Assembly (NCBI GenBank): GCA_964387885.1
Contig: CAYLYZ010000014.1
Location: 1-64,000 of the forward strand
From: JABGPL01 sp964387885
GTDB taxonomy: Bacteria; Electryoneota; AABM5-125-24; Hatepunaeales; Hatepunaeaceae
Direction of reading: 5' to 3'
DNA length: 64,000 bases
The translations under genes and the position numbers were made by a program. Each line of letters opens with the position of its first letter. The first letter of the stretch is position 1. Shown in pieces: positions 1-7,656 of this stretch. The notes below the pieces were generated by a model. The model worked only from the letters and a program-made list of their open reading frames with translations, was not told where the DNA came from and did not search any database.

Positions 1-1283
1 TCCCCGTAGGTGAGTGGGTAATACAGGTTGCAGGACGCGGATATTTGCCGTTTCGCGAAGATATTGAAGTTGCTGTCGATCAGCCAGTTGAGCTTGAAAT
101 CGTGCTCGAAGTTGCTGGTGGTCGCGGTGGTGATGATGATGAGGAAGTCGAGTTTGGCAGCGTCTCGGGATCTGTAACAAACGAAGATGGCGAGGTTGTT
201 GCAGAAGCAAGAGTGATGTTGAACAGTCGCGGTCTGAGACCATTGCAGTCACAAACTGATGAAAACGGTGCTTTCAACTTTGACGAGGTTCCCGTTGGTG
301 AATGGACGATTCAGATAGCAGGACGCGGATATTTGCCGTTCCGCGAAGATATTGAAGTTGCTGTCGATCAAGTTGTTGAGCTTGAAGTTGTGCTTGAGGT
401 TGCTGGTGGTCGCGGTGACGACGAAGATGTTGAGTTCGGTGGAGTTGCCGGATCGGTTGCAAACGAGGACGGCGAAGCCGTTCCTGAAGCAAGAGTTGTG
501 CTGAGTGCTCGCGGTCAGAGGGCATTACAGGCACAAACTGATGAAAACGGTGCTTTCACCTTTGACGAGGTTCCCGTTGGTGAATGGACGATTCAGATAG
601 CTGGAAGAGGATATTTACCATTCCGCGCGGATATTGAAGTTGCTGTCGATCAGGCGGTTGAGCTTGAAATCGTGCTCGAAGTTGCTGGTGGTCGTGGTGG
701 TGATGATGATGAGGAAGTCGAGTTTGGCAGCGTCTCGGGATCTGTAATAAACGAAGATGGTGAAGCTGTTGCAGAAGCAACTGTTCTTTTATCAAGTCGA
801 GGACAGAGATCTCACAGGTCTCGAACCGACAACAACGGAGAATTCACATTTAACGATGTCCCTGTTGGGGACTGGACTATTCAGGTCAGTGGACGTGGGT
901 ATTTTGTCTTCCGGGACGAGGTTGCAGTTGAAGTCGATCAAGCGATCGAGCTTGAAATTGTGCTAGAAACTGCTGGTGACCGTGGTGAAGTCGAACTGGG
1001 CAGTGTGTCGGGATCGGTTGTTGATGAAAACGGTGACCCAATAGAATTGGCCCACATCAGGCTCGTGCCTGCAAACCGCGAAAATTGGAGGCAACCGGGA
1101 TGGATGCGTCCTCAAGTGGTATTTTCTAACGAAGATGGGCTTTTCGAGATTGTTGAAGTGCCGGCTGGTGAATATTTGGCACGTTCTGCAAAACGCGGTT
1201 TTGAACACGCTGATCTCGAGCTGGAAGTTGTAGTTGATGAGAACACCGAGCTCGAATTTGTGTTAGTCGCTCGCGGAGAGCGG
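1..1283 (+). repeat. In-frame tandem repeat, about 282-300 bp per unit
   Basis: Equivalent codons (the PVGEW motif) fall at bases 3, 291, 573, 861 and 1161, giving periods of 288, 282, 288 and 300 bp. Units are not equally alike: bases 61-180 are nearly identical to bases 631-750, an offset of 570 bp or two units. The fifth unit is the most diverged. All copies stay in frame. Confidence 0.9.
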
Positions 1284-2219
1284 GAACAACAACGTGGTGG
1301 GCTAAATCCTCACCCACCTGAAGAAGTTGAACTTCAAGGGATTACCATGATTGTTGATGGAGATAATGGTGAAACATACCTACTGGATATCGACAATGAC
1401 CTTCAACCGGATTACCTGTTGAATTTCGGTCCCGATTATTACGAACCTGGTAACGGAGCCGTTAGACCTGAGGTCGGTGATGAGATTGCTGTTCCGGGAA
1501 TACTCGTCGGACACATGGAGCCACAGATGCTGATTGTCTCTGAGATAAACGGTCAGGTGTGGCGAGATGTTTATTATGACCATGGTGGTCAGTTCGGATA
1601 CGGATCAGCATGGCATAATTACAATCCGGACGGTATACTTGTCGAAGCTGAAGGATTCAGCATTGTCGGAGGAAACGAGTGGCAAAACAGATGTTTAATC
1701 GACATCGACGAAGATAACTCACCGGATTATCGTTTGATCTTCGGAGATGAATCATATGATCCCGAAAGTGGTATCGGGCTTCCCAATCAGGGCAGATTCA
1801 ACAACATCATTGGCGCGCAGTATGAAGCCAGAGACGGCATCCCGATTATCATTGTGTACCAGATTGACGGCATATTCTGGCGTGAACCGGGAGATATATC
1901 AGGATTGGATTGGAACAACGCGCAGGATGTAGGTCCTGATCACGTTCAAGCACCAGTCCAGCACACACTAATGGAAGCATACCCAAATCCGTTCAATCCC
2001 GAAATAACCATTTCAATTATGCTTCCTGAAGGAAATAATATCAAGTTAACTGTCTTTGATCTGCAAGGCAGAGAAATCCATACAATCTTCTCAGGACACC
2101 TGAATATTGGTCAGCACAGTTTCATTCTCGATGGCAGAGACCTGAATGCTGGAATATATTTTGTTCGCTTGGAATCTGAAATAGGATGCGCTCTATTGAA
2201 GCTGACACTTCTTAAGTAG
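1..2219 (+). CDS. T9SS-exported protein of tandem carboxypeptidase-regulatory-like repeats (5' partial)
   Basis: The reading frame is open to the left edge (first full codon at base 3), so the true start lies outside the window. The visible part holds five beta-sandwich units of 94-100 residues, the first incomplete. Each runs from a GSVSGSV-like strand through NEDGE, TDENGAF and VPVGEW to an acidic linker (GGRGGDDDEEVEFG in several copies). This is the pattern of the CarboxypepD_reg/Cna-B-like family, which builds stalks or binding modules on secreted proteins. After about codon 420 there is a region with two DNA-distinct D-rich blocks (DIDNDLQPDY, DIDEDNSPDY), probably calcium-binding. The last 80 residues begin YPNPFN and end LKLTLLK, a type A T9SS sorting domain, so export to the cell surface or medium is likely. 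The ligand is unknown. Confidence 0.85.
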   Translation, partial: PVGEWVIQVAGRGYLPFREDIEVAVDQPVELEIVLEVAGGRGGDDDEEVEFGSVSGSVTNEDGEVVAEARVMLNSRGLRPLQSQTDENGAFNFDEVPVGEWTIQIAGRGYLPFREDIEVAVDQVVELEVVLEVAGGRGDDEDVEFGGVAGSVANEDGEAVPEARVVLSARGQRALQAQTDENGAFTFDEVPVGEWTIQIAGRGYLPFRADIEVAVDQAVELEIVLEVAGGRGGDDDEEVEFGSVSGSVINEDGEAVAEATVLLSSRGQRSHRSRTDNNGEFTFNDVPVGDWTIQVSGRGYFVFRDEVAVEVDQAIELEIVLETAGDRGEVELGSVSGSVVDENGDPIELAHIRLVPANRENWRQPGWMRPQVVFSNEDGLFEIVEVPAGEYLARSAKRGFEHADLELEVVVDENTELEFVLVARGEREQQRGGLNPHPPEEVELQGITMIVDGDNGETYLLDIDNDLQPDYLLNFGPDYYEPGNGAVRPEVGDEIAVPGILVGHMEPQMLIVSEINGQVWRDVYYDHGGQFGYGSAWHNYNPDGILVEAEGFSIVGGNEWQNRCLIDIDEDNSPDYRLIFGDESYDPESGIGLPNQGRFNNIIGAQYEARDGIPIIIVYQIDGIFWREPGDISGLDWNNAQDVGPDHVQAPVQHTLMEAYPNPFNPEITISIMLPEGNNIKLTVFDLQGREIHTIFSGHLNIGQHSFILDGRDLNAGIYFVRLESEIGCALLKLTLLK

Positions 2220-2242
2220 GACTCGTAAAAAAGATGATTTAC

Positions 2243-2280
2243 TAAACCGGGATTACTGATTGTTTGGTAATCCCGGTTTA
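2243..2280 (+). terminator. Hairpin terminator after the repeat-protein gene
   Basis: A perfect 13-bp stem (2243-2255 with 2268-2280, arm taaaccgggatta) has a 12-base loop and lies 24 bases after the stop codon. The downstream T-tract is weak (tatttaaaca). The same hairpin, in diverged form, follows the next gene. Confidence 0.75.
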
Positions 2281-2429
2281 TATTTAAACACTGAGTATAT
2301 CTTATATCTTTTGCTTTTCTTCCAGACCATCATTATCTTGAACCCTATCAGGGATATTAATCCCTCTGAACAGTATCTTCGAATCAGTTGAATTGCGATA
2401 CTGCTTATTTTTCAATGAATGGATTACCG

Positions 2430-4496
2430 ATGTTTAGATTAATCAATCTCAGTATCCTATTCTTTCTGTTGAGTTTCACCAACTCCCTCTCCCAACCAAT
2501 CGCTCCGTTCGAACCTGATGAAACAACCCTCGGATTATGGCATCTGGAAACTCTTAATCCTCAATTTGATGAAGCCTTCATTCTTGATGAAGATAATCCT
2601 ATTTGGTTTAGGTCAGCTGTACGTGCCCAGAACGGAAATTTTCTGGTTGGAGGTGGTGTGGTCATTGACGATACATCACGATTTCTGCTACTTGAAATTG
2701 AACCGGATGGCAGAATTATTCGGAGGAATGATTATGAATTAGAGAGTGCCTCTTCTAATATCTGCCAGGATATCGCTTTAATGGAAGACGGGATAATTAT
2801 TTTGGTCGGGGATGCCCCACTCGGTGATTCTCCATTTGGCGGATGGATGGGTATGATCAATAACGAAGGTCACCTGATTTCATCACACAATTTATACGAA
2901 AATGCACAGATGTTATTTCTAAGGACTGTATTATCCAGTTCTGACGGGAGTATCCTGGTCGGTGGCAGGAAGCGAAATTTCAATGTTTCAAATTACAGTA
3001 TCGAGGGAGAATTGATTTGGGAATTTAACAATATAGCCAGCATTTGCGAGGATATTATCCAGACCTCAGACGGTTCCTATATCGCAGTTGGATTCGAGCA
3101 GAATGTAGCTGACTCATATGGTTTTATTTCCAAAATTAGAAATAATGGTGACATTGGGTGGAACTGTCAATATGGTCAGGATGAAAGAATTGCAGGATTT
3201 TCATCCGCGATCGAAATCGAAAGCGGATATCTGTGTCTGGGGTATCACACACCTCCACGTTCCTACGATGGCTCGAACACAAATATCTGGTTAGTAACAT
3301 TCGACTTTGAAGGAAACATAACAAACGATGTAACCATTGAAAGAGACGTTTTTGGGAGATGTTTTGGATCCAGTATAATCGAAGCAAACGATGGTAATTT
3401 CATTATTACAGGTCTTATACATGCAGAAAGAGGGAGAAACTCCGATGGGATACTACTTTTGAAAGTCAACAGTGATCTTGAAATAATTTCGACAGAGTCT
3501 ATTTTTGATGTTGAGTCCTCTCTTGTGTCCTCTATGCTCCCGAATCCAGATAACACATACACAATCTTTGGTAGCGCTAATCAATTAGAACGGGATGTAT
3601 TTGAATCCGGCTTTTTGCTAAAAACTACAACAGATTATGCATGGTATTCAGATCATTCTGATAATACAAATAACTTACATACTGAAGGAATCATCAGTTT
3701 TAGTGAGGGTGTCTTCGGAGATGCACTTGATCTCTCAAACCAGAGGGGTGGTGTTGTTTTTATTCCCGATAACGAAACACTCCGTCCCGAGCAATTCCGC
3801 ATAGAAGCCTGGTTTCGGATGGATTCTGAAAACCCACATGAAGGTGCTGTGGTATCAAAACTTATCGAAGATGGTTTTCCAAGTTTCCAGCTTTATGCCA
3901 ACAGTATTCAGGGGAAAGTTGGTTTTGAAATAACCACAGAAGAAGGCGGTGAATTTATCGAGATAGACACAAACCTCAACAATAGTGACTGGCACTATAT
4001 CGCAGGTGATTTTAACGGTGAAAGAATCCGATTGATATGGGATGGCAATTTAGTGGGAACTGAGGAAATCAATTCAACGGTGATATATTCTGATGGTCCG
4101 TTTGTGATCGGAGGCGACGCTGATTTTGCTCGGAGCGACCTTCAGTTTTATGGTCTGATCGATGAGGTTATGATTTCAAATACTCCTTTTGATCAAGTTG
4201 GAGTTCAGAATGAACAAGGAATCGTTCTCCCGGCTGATTTATCAATTATTGATGTCTTTCCCAATCCATTTAATCCTGAAGCAACTATTTCAATTTCTTT
4301 TCCGAAAGCTGACAACATCGAGTTGGTAGTCTTCAATCTGCAAGGCAGGAGAATTCACAAAATCCTTTCAGGCGGTATCAATGCCGGTCAGCACAATTTT
4401 CTCCTCAACGGCAGAAACCTGAACACCGGAATTTACTTCGTGAGGATGGAGTCAGGTACAGGATCAGCAACTAAGAAGGTGACATTGCTGAAGTAA
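2430..4496 (+). CDS. T9SS cargo: propeller-like N-terminal half plus LamG domain (paralogue 1)
   Basis: The ATG at 2430 is chosen because it opens a clean signal peptide (MFRLINLSILFFLLSF, cleaved near SLSQ). The frame continues upstream to a TTG at 2388 without a better site, and no clear Shine-Dalgarno is seen. The mature protein begins with the family signature PFEPDETTLGLWHLE. Residues 40-400 are repeated GGxxxD/DGxxxxVG blades, resembling delta-60 or PQQ-like propeller repeats. Residues 430-600 form a Laminin_G_3-type concanavalin fold (FRIEAWF, WHYIAGDFNGERIRLIWDG, IDEVMISN). A T9SS sorting domain (FPNPFN ... KVTLLK) occupies about 609-688. Two paralogues are at 4698 and 28442. The sorting domain resembles that of the gene upstream, not that of its own paralogues. 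A carbohydrate- or protein-binding surface role is inferred. Confidence 0.85.
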   Translation: MFRLINLSILFFLLSFTNSLSQPIAPFEPDETTLGLWHLETLNPQFDEAFILDEDNPIWFRSAVRAQNGNFLVGGGVVIDDTSRFLLLEIEPDGRIIRRNDYELESASSNICQDIALMEDGIIILVGDAPLGDSPFGGWMGMINNEGHLISSHNLYENAQMLFLRTVLSSSDGSILVGGRKRNFNVSNYSIEGELIWEFNNIASICEDIIQTSDGSYIAVGFEQNVADSYGFISKIRNNGDIGWNCQYGQDERIAGFSSAIEIESGYLCLGYHTPPRSYDGSNTNIWLVTFDFEGNITNDVTIERDVFGRCFGSSIIEANDGNFIITGLIHAERGRNSDGILLLKVNSDLEIISTESIFDVESSLVSSMLPNPDNTYTIFGSANQLERDVFESGFLLKTTTDYAWYSDHSDNTNNLHTEGIISFSEGVFGDALDLSNQRGGVVFIPDNETLRPEQFRIEAWFRMDSENPHEGAVVSKLIEDGFPSFQLYANSIQGKVGFEITTEEGGEFIEIDTNLNNSDWHYIAGDFNGERIRLIWDGNLVGTEEINSTVIYSDGPFVIGGDADFARSDLQFYGLIDEVMISNTPFDQVGVQNEQGIVLPADLSIIDVFPNPFNPEATISISFPKADNIELVVFNLQGRRIHKILSGGINAGQHNFLLNGRNLNTGIYFVRMESGTGSATKKVTLLK

Positions 4497-4520
4497 TTCT
4501 ATTAATTATCTGTTTTAGAG

Positions 4521-4554
4521 AACAGGGATTACAATTGTTTGGTAGTCCCTGTTT
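4521..4554 (+). terminator. Hairpin terminator after paralogue 1
   Basis: Stem 4521-4532 (aacagggattac) pairs with 4542-4553 (gtagtccctgtt) with one G-T wobble, followed by a T-rich stretch. It shares the GGGATTAC ... TTGTTTGGTA.TCCC core with the terminator at 2243-2280, so the two probably derive from one duplication. Confidence 0.75.
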
Positions 4555-4697
4555 GTTTTCAAACTAATACCTATCGAAAGGTAATTGCATTTATCTTATT
4601 CAAACCTTATTTTATATTATGTTAGAAAATTCAACCCGTCTGATTAGTTTTCTCATAGTGTAGATTCTCTGCCCAGCCTTTTTAAAAAGGATATTCG

Positions 4698-6785
4698 ATG
4701 GTCAAATTAATACTAACCGGTTTCCTTTTCCTTTCTATGAGTTGTTACTCATTCTCCCAACCCAATACTCCTTTCGAACCTGACGAGACCACTCTCGCCT
4801 TGTGGCATTTAGAAAATAGTGAACCTGACTTTGATGCGGCAATTTTAGTTAATGATGATAATCCCACCTGGTTCAGCTCTGCCATTCGTTCACATGATGG
4901 AAACTTTCTCGCTGGAGGAGGTGTCGTAATAGAGGGCGTGCCACGATTTATGATTGCTAAGATCAGACCCAATGGCAATTTGATCTGGAGCAGTAATTAT
5001 GGTCTCGAAGGTGCGCATCGCAATTTTTGCAAAGGAATAGTAGAAATGGAAGATGGGACGATAGTTGCAGTAGGTAATGCACATCCCAATCCATTTTCCC
5101 GCGGATGGATGATAATATTAAATGAATCTGGTGAGTTAATATCCTCTTTGAATTTATTTGAAATCTCCTATTCATGGTACGCGAATACTGTTCTAATTGA
5201 TAACACCGGGGATATTGTCGTAGGAGGTAAGAGACTTCGTCGGGGACTTCAATCATTTCAGGTCGCTAAATATAACATTCAGGGTGATCCGATTTGGAGA
5301 TACAGAAACGAAAGTTTGTGCTGTGATAAAATTATCCAGGCATCTGACAGTTCATATATAGCTGTGGGTAGAACCCAAAATCTATATGGTGAATTTGGGC
5401 ACATAACCAAACTCACGCCGGATGGCGATGATATCTGGGAATTGCAGGTAAGTGCTTTTGAAAGAAGAGCGGGATTAACGTCTGTCCTGGAATATGAGGA
5501 TGGATATTTATGTCTGGGATATACTGCACCACCTGGAATAAATGATGTCAATACAAATATCTGGTTGGTAACTGTGGATTTTGATGGTATAGAAACCAAC
5601 AGTGTAACTGTAGACAGTGCTCTTTTCGGAAGAGTAAAACCGACTGATATTATAAGAGCCCATGATGGGAATTTCCTGATTTCCGGCTTTATATGGGATA
5701 ACAATAATAACACCTGTAATGGTATTCCACTTCTGAAAATTAACGGTGACCTTGAGATCATCTACTCAGAATCTATTTTTAATATCGAGTATTCAATGGC
5801 AGCCAGTATTATCCCAAATCCAGATTATACATATACCTTATTCGGCGGAGTTAATGGCTGGATTGGAAGTGTATTTGAGATGGGATTATTGACGAAAACA
5901 TCAGCGGATTTTCATTGGTACAAAGACTTTACCGGAAACGGAAACAAATTACATAGTGCTGGAATTATAAGTCATTGTGATGGAATATTTGGGGATGCGC
6001 TCGATCTGTCGAACCAATCAAGTGGCGTTGCGTTTATTTCAGATAATGAAACATTATGCCCTGACCAATTCAGGATTGAAGCCTGGTTTCAAATGGATTC
6101 GACTATTCTTCATGAGGGGGCAATTGTCTCTAAGTTGATTGAGGACAATTATTCCAGTTTTCAGTTATATGCGGATAATAATAGAGGAAAAGTAGGCTTT
6201 GCCATAACAACAGAATCCGGGGACGAATATGTTGAAATAAATACTGATCTCAACGACAACGAATGGCACTATATAGCTGGTGATTTTGACGGTGAACAAA
6301 TTAGGCTGATCTGGGACGGCGATTTTGTCGGTTCTTGCGAAATTTCCAACCCAATAAACTACGGTGAAGGTTCTTTTATTGTAGGAGGTGACGCCGATTA
6401 TGCCGGAAGCGATCTGCAATTCTACGGCAATATCGATGAAGTTATGCTGTCTAATGCTCCATTTGAGCAGGTTAACGTACAAAACAAATCAGGAATCAAG
6501 CTTCCAGGTGATCTTTCAATATTAGATATTTATCCTAATCCATTTAATAATTCTGTCAATATCCGCTACAGCGTAATCTCACCGGGAAACATTGAAGTTA
6601 CCATTTATGACTATTTGGGAAAAGAGGTTAAAAGCCTTTTTAATGCCCAACATGCATCTGGACTACACCAGATTGATTGGAAAGGAATTTCGAATACTGG
6701 ATTGCCAACACCAAGTGGAGTCTATTTTGCCAGGTTGAGTTCCGAAAGACAAACAACCGTTAGTAAAATGTTGCTGGTTAGGTGA
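4698..6785 (+). CDS. T9SS cargo: propeller-like half plus LamG domain (paralogue 2)
   Basis: ATG at 4698 opens a signal peptide (MVKLILTGFLFLSMSCYSFS) followed by the family signature PFEPDETTLALWHLE. The layout matches the gene before it: repeated blades over roughly residues 40-400, a LamG-like domain around 430-605 (FRIEAWFQMDS, WHYIAGDFDGEQIRLIWDG), then a sorting domain from about 612 (YPNPFNNSVNIRYS ... KMLLVR). The body is close to paralogue 1 through the linker LPGDLSI, but the sorting domain is of a different subtype, with the insertion TGLPTPSGVYFARL. The two genes are 200 bp apart in tandem, with a terminator between them, so they are probably separate transcripts. The substrate is unknown. 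Surface adhesion or glycan binding is an inference from the LamG fold. Confidence 0.85.
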   Translation: MVKLILTGFLFLSMSCYSFSQPNTPFEPDETTLALWHLENSEPDFDAAILVNDDNPTWFSSAIRSHDGNFLAGGGVVIEGVPRFMIAKIRPNGNLIWSSNYGLEGAHRNFCKGIVEMEDGTIVAVGNAHPNPFSRGWMIILNESGELISSLNLFEISYSWYANTVLIDNTGDIVVGGKRLRRGLQSFQVAKYNIQGDPIWRYRNESLCCDKIIQASDSSYIAVGRTQNLYGEFGHITKLTPDGDDIWELQVSAFERRAGLTSVLEYEDGYLCLGYTAPPGINDVNTNIWLVTVDFDGIETNSVTVDSALFGRVKPTDIIRAHDGNFLISGFIWDNNNNTCNGIPLLKINGDLEIIYSESIFNIEYSMAASIIPNPDYTYTLFGGVNGWIGSVFEMGLLTKTSADFHWYKDFTGNGNKLHSAGIISHCDGIFGDALDLSNQSSGVAFISDNETLCPDQFRIEAWFQMDSTILHEGAIVSKLIEDNYSSFQLYADNNRGKVGFAITTESGDEYVEINTDLNDNEWHYIAGDFDGEQIRLIWDGDFVGSCEISNPINYGEGSFIVGGDADYAGSDLQFYGNIDEVMLSNAPFEQVNVQNKSGIKLPGDLSILDIYPNPFNNSVNIRYSVISPGNIEVTIYDYLGKEVKSLFNAQHASGLHQIDWKGISNTGLPTPSGVYFARLSSERQTTVSKMLLVR

Positions 6786-6863
6786 AAGATGACTTCAGTA
6801 GGTTTTTTAGAGACTTAAGAGTATGCTCGAAGTGAAATTATGTCATAAAGATGTATTTTTTAC

Positions 6864-6903
6864 TTGCTTTTTACGTAATAATGCCATATATTAGCCATAT
6901 ATT
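6864..6903 (+). promoter_or_regulatory. Promoter with tandem 10-bp operator repeats upstream of the RHH gene
   Basis: A -35-like TTGCTT (6864-6869) and a -10-like TATATT (6887-6892) are 17 bp apart. Two identical copies of GCCATATATT lie at 6883-6892 and 6894-6903, an 11-bp period. The first contains the -10 box and the second covers the expected transcription start. Ribbon-helix-helix repressors typically bind such phased short repeats, so autorepression by the gene downstream is likely. Confidence 0.6.
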
Positions 6904-6925
6904 CAACGTCAAAAAGGAGGCCAGC

Positions 6926-7138
6926 ATGGCTAAGTTAACAGTTCAATTCCCTGAAAAAACAAATAATACACTCAGTATCCTTGCTGAAAATCAGGACACG
7001 ACAAAAACAGCAATAATCCGTCGAGCAATTACTCTCCTTAAATATGTGATGAAAGAGCTTGATGAAGAGGAAGGAAGAAGACTGATTATCACCGATAAAG
7101 ATGGTAAAGTAGTCAAGGAATTAGTAATGACGGAATAA
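6926..7138 (+). CDS. Ribbon-helix-helix (CopG/Arc-type) transcriptional regulator, 70 aa
   Basis: The start at 6926 is fixed by a strong AGGAGG (6915-6920) five bases upstream. The frame runs further back to 6851, but that stretch is promoter sequence. MAKLTVQFPEKTNNTLSILA gives the N-terminal DNA-contacting strand, and TTKTAIIRRAITLLKYVM gives the two helices of a ribbon-helix-helix fold. The C-terminal tail (RRLIITDKDGKVVKELVM) is the charged strand found in many antitoxin-like members. The protein would bind DNA as a dimer. Two identical 10-bp repeats over its own promoter are the obvious operator. It sits 95 bp upstream of a two-TM protein and a CHAT-STAND-TPR protein on the same strand, which suggests it controls that cassette. 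No classical toxin partner is seen. Confidence 0.8.
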   Translation: MAKLTVQFPEKTNNTLSILAENQDTTKTAIIRRAITLLKYVMKELDEEEGRRLIITDKDGKVVKELVMTE

Positions 7139-7233
7139 TTGGTTCTACAATCTGAGAATGCTCGAGCCTGATATATCTTTCTTTGTATCGAACAGGTTGA
7201 ATTTCGTATTTATTTAATATAAGGAAGCGCTAT

Positions 7234-7656
7234 ATGTCTGAAACACTAAAATTTCTCGAGACAGATCTAAGTGAAATAAATCCTGAAAAGGATCAAATAC
7301 GCATCCATCTGGCAGAAAAGAAAGAGGGTACTGCTAGACAGTTAAATCCACTTTCAAAAGTAGGTTTCTGGTTAGCGATGATTGTTTTATCTTACATTTT
7401 TGTAGTTACTTTTGCTTTACTTTATAATTACTTCACAAATATCCCGGAGACACCTCAACTTGTTCTTGGGGATTCCACCAGCACCAATTCAATTTTGATT
7501 GATGGATATGAGAGGCTATCAGATATATCTACCGACCGGAGCCTGAAATTATTCGACCAGTTAATACATAAGACCATCCTGCCCGTACTTACTGCAATCC
7601 TCGGTTACATATTTGGTATTAGGGGGATTGAAAAGCAGGAGGATGATTACGAATGA
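7234..7656 (+). CDS. Small two-TM membrane protein coupled to the CHAT-STAND gene
   Basis: I do not recognise a family. The 140-residue protein has a charged N-terminal tail of about 43 residues, a first membrane segment at 44-68 (FWLAMIVLSYIFVVTFALLY), a loop of about 45 residues, a second membrane segment near 112-130 (KTILPVLTAILGYIFGI), and a short acidic tail. By the positive-inside rule both ends are probably cytoplasmic. AAGGAAG (7221-7227) precedes the ATG. Its stop overlaps the start of the next gene in an ATGA (7653-7656), so the two are translationally coupled. Small two-TM proteins are common membrane effectors in bacterial conflict systems (for example the SLATT group). A role as effector or protease target of its neighbour is inference only. 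Confidence 0.75.
   Translation: MSETLKFLETDLSEINPEKDQIRIHLAEKKEGTARQLNPLSKVGFWLAMIVLSYIFVVTFALLYNYFTNIPETPQLVLGDSTSTNSILIDGYERLSDISTDRSLKLFDQLIHKTILPVLTAILGYIFGIRGIEKQEDDYE

Noticed and set aside
6851..6925. 25-codon N-terminal extension of the RHH gene
   Set aside because: The stretch contains the -10 box and operator repeats, and a strong Shine-Dalgarno site points to the ATG at 6926.
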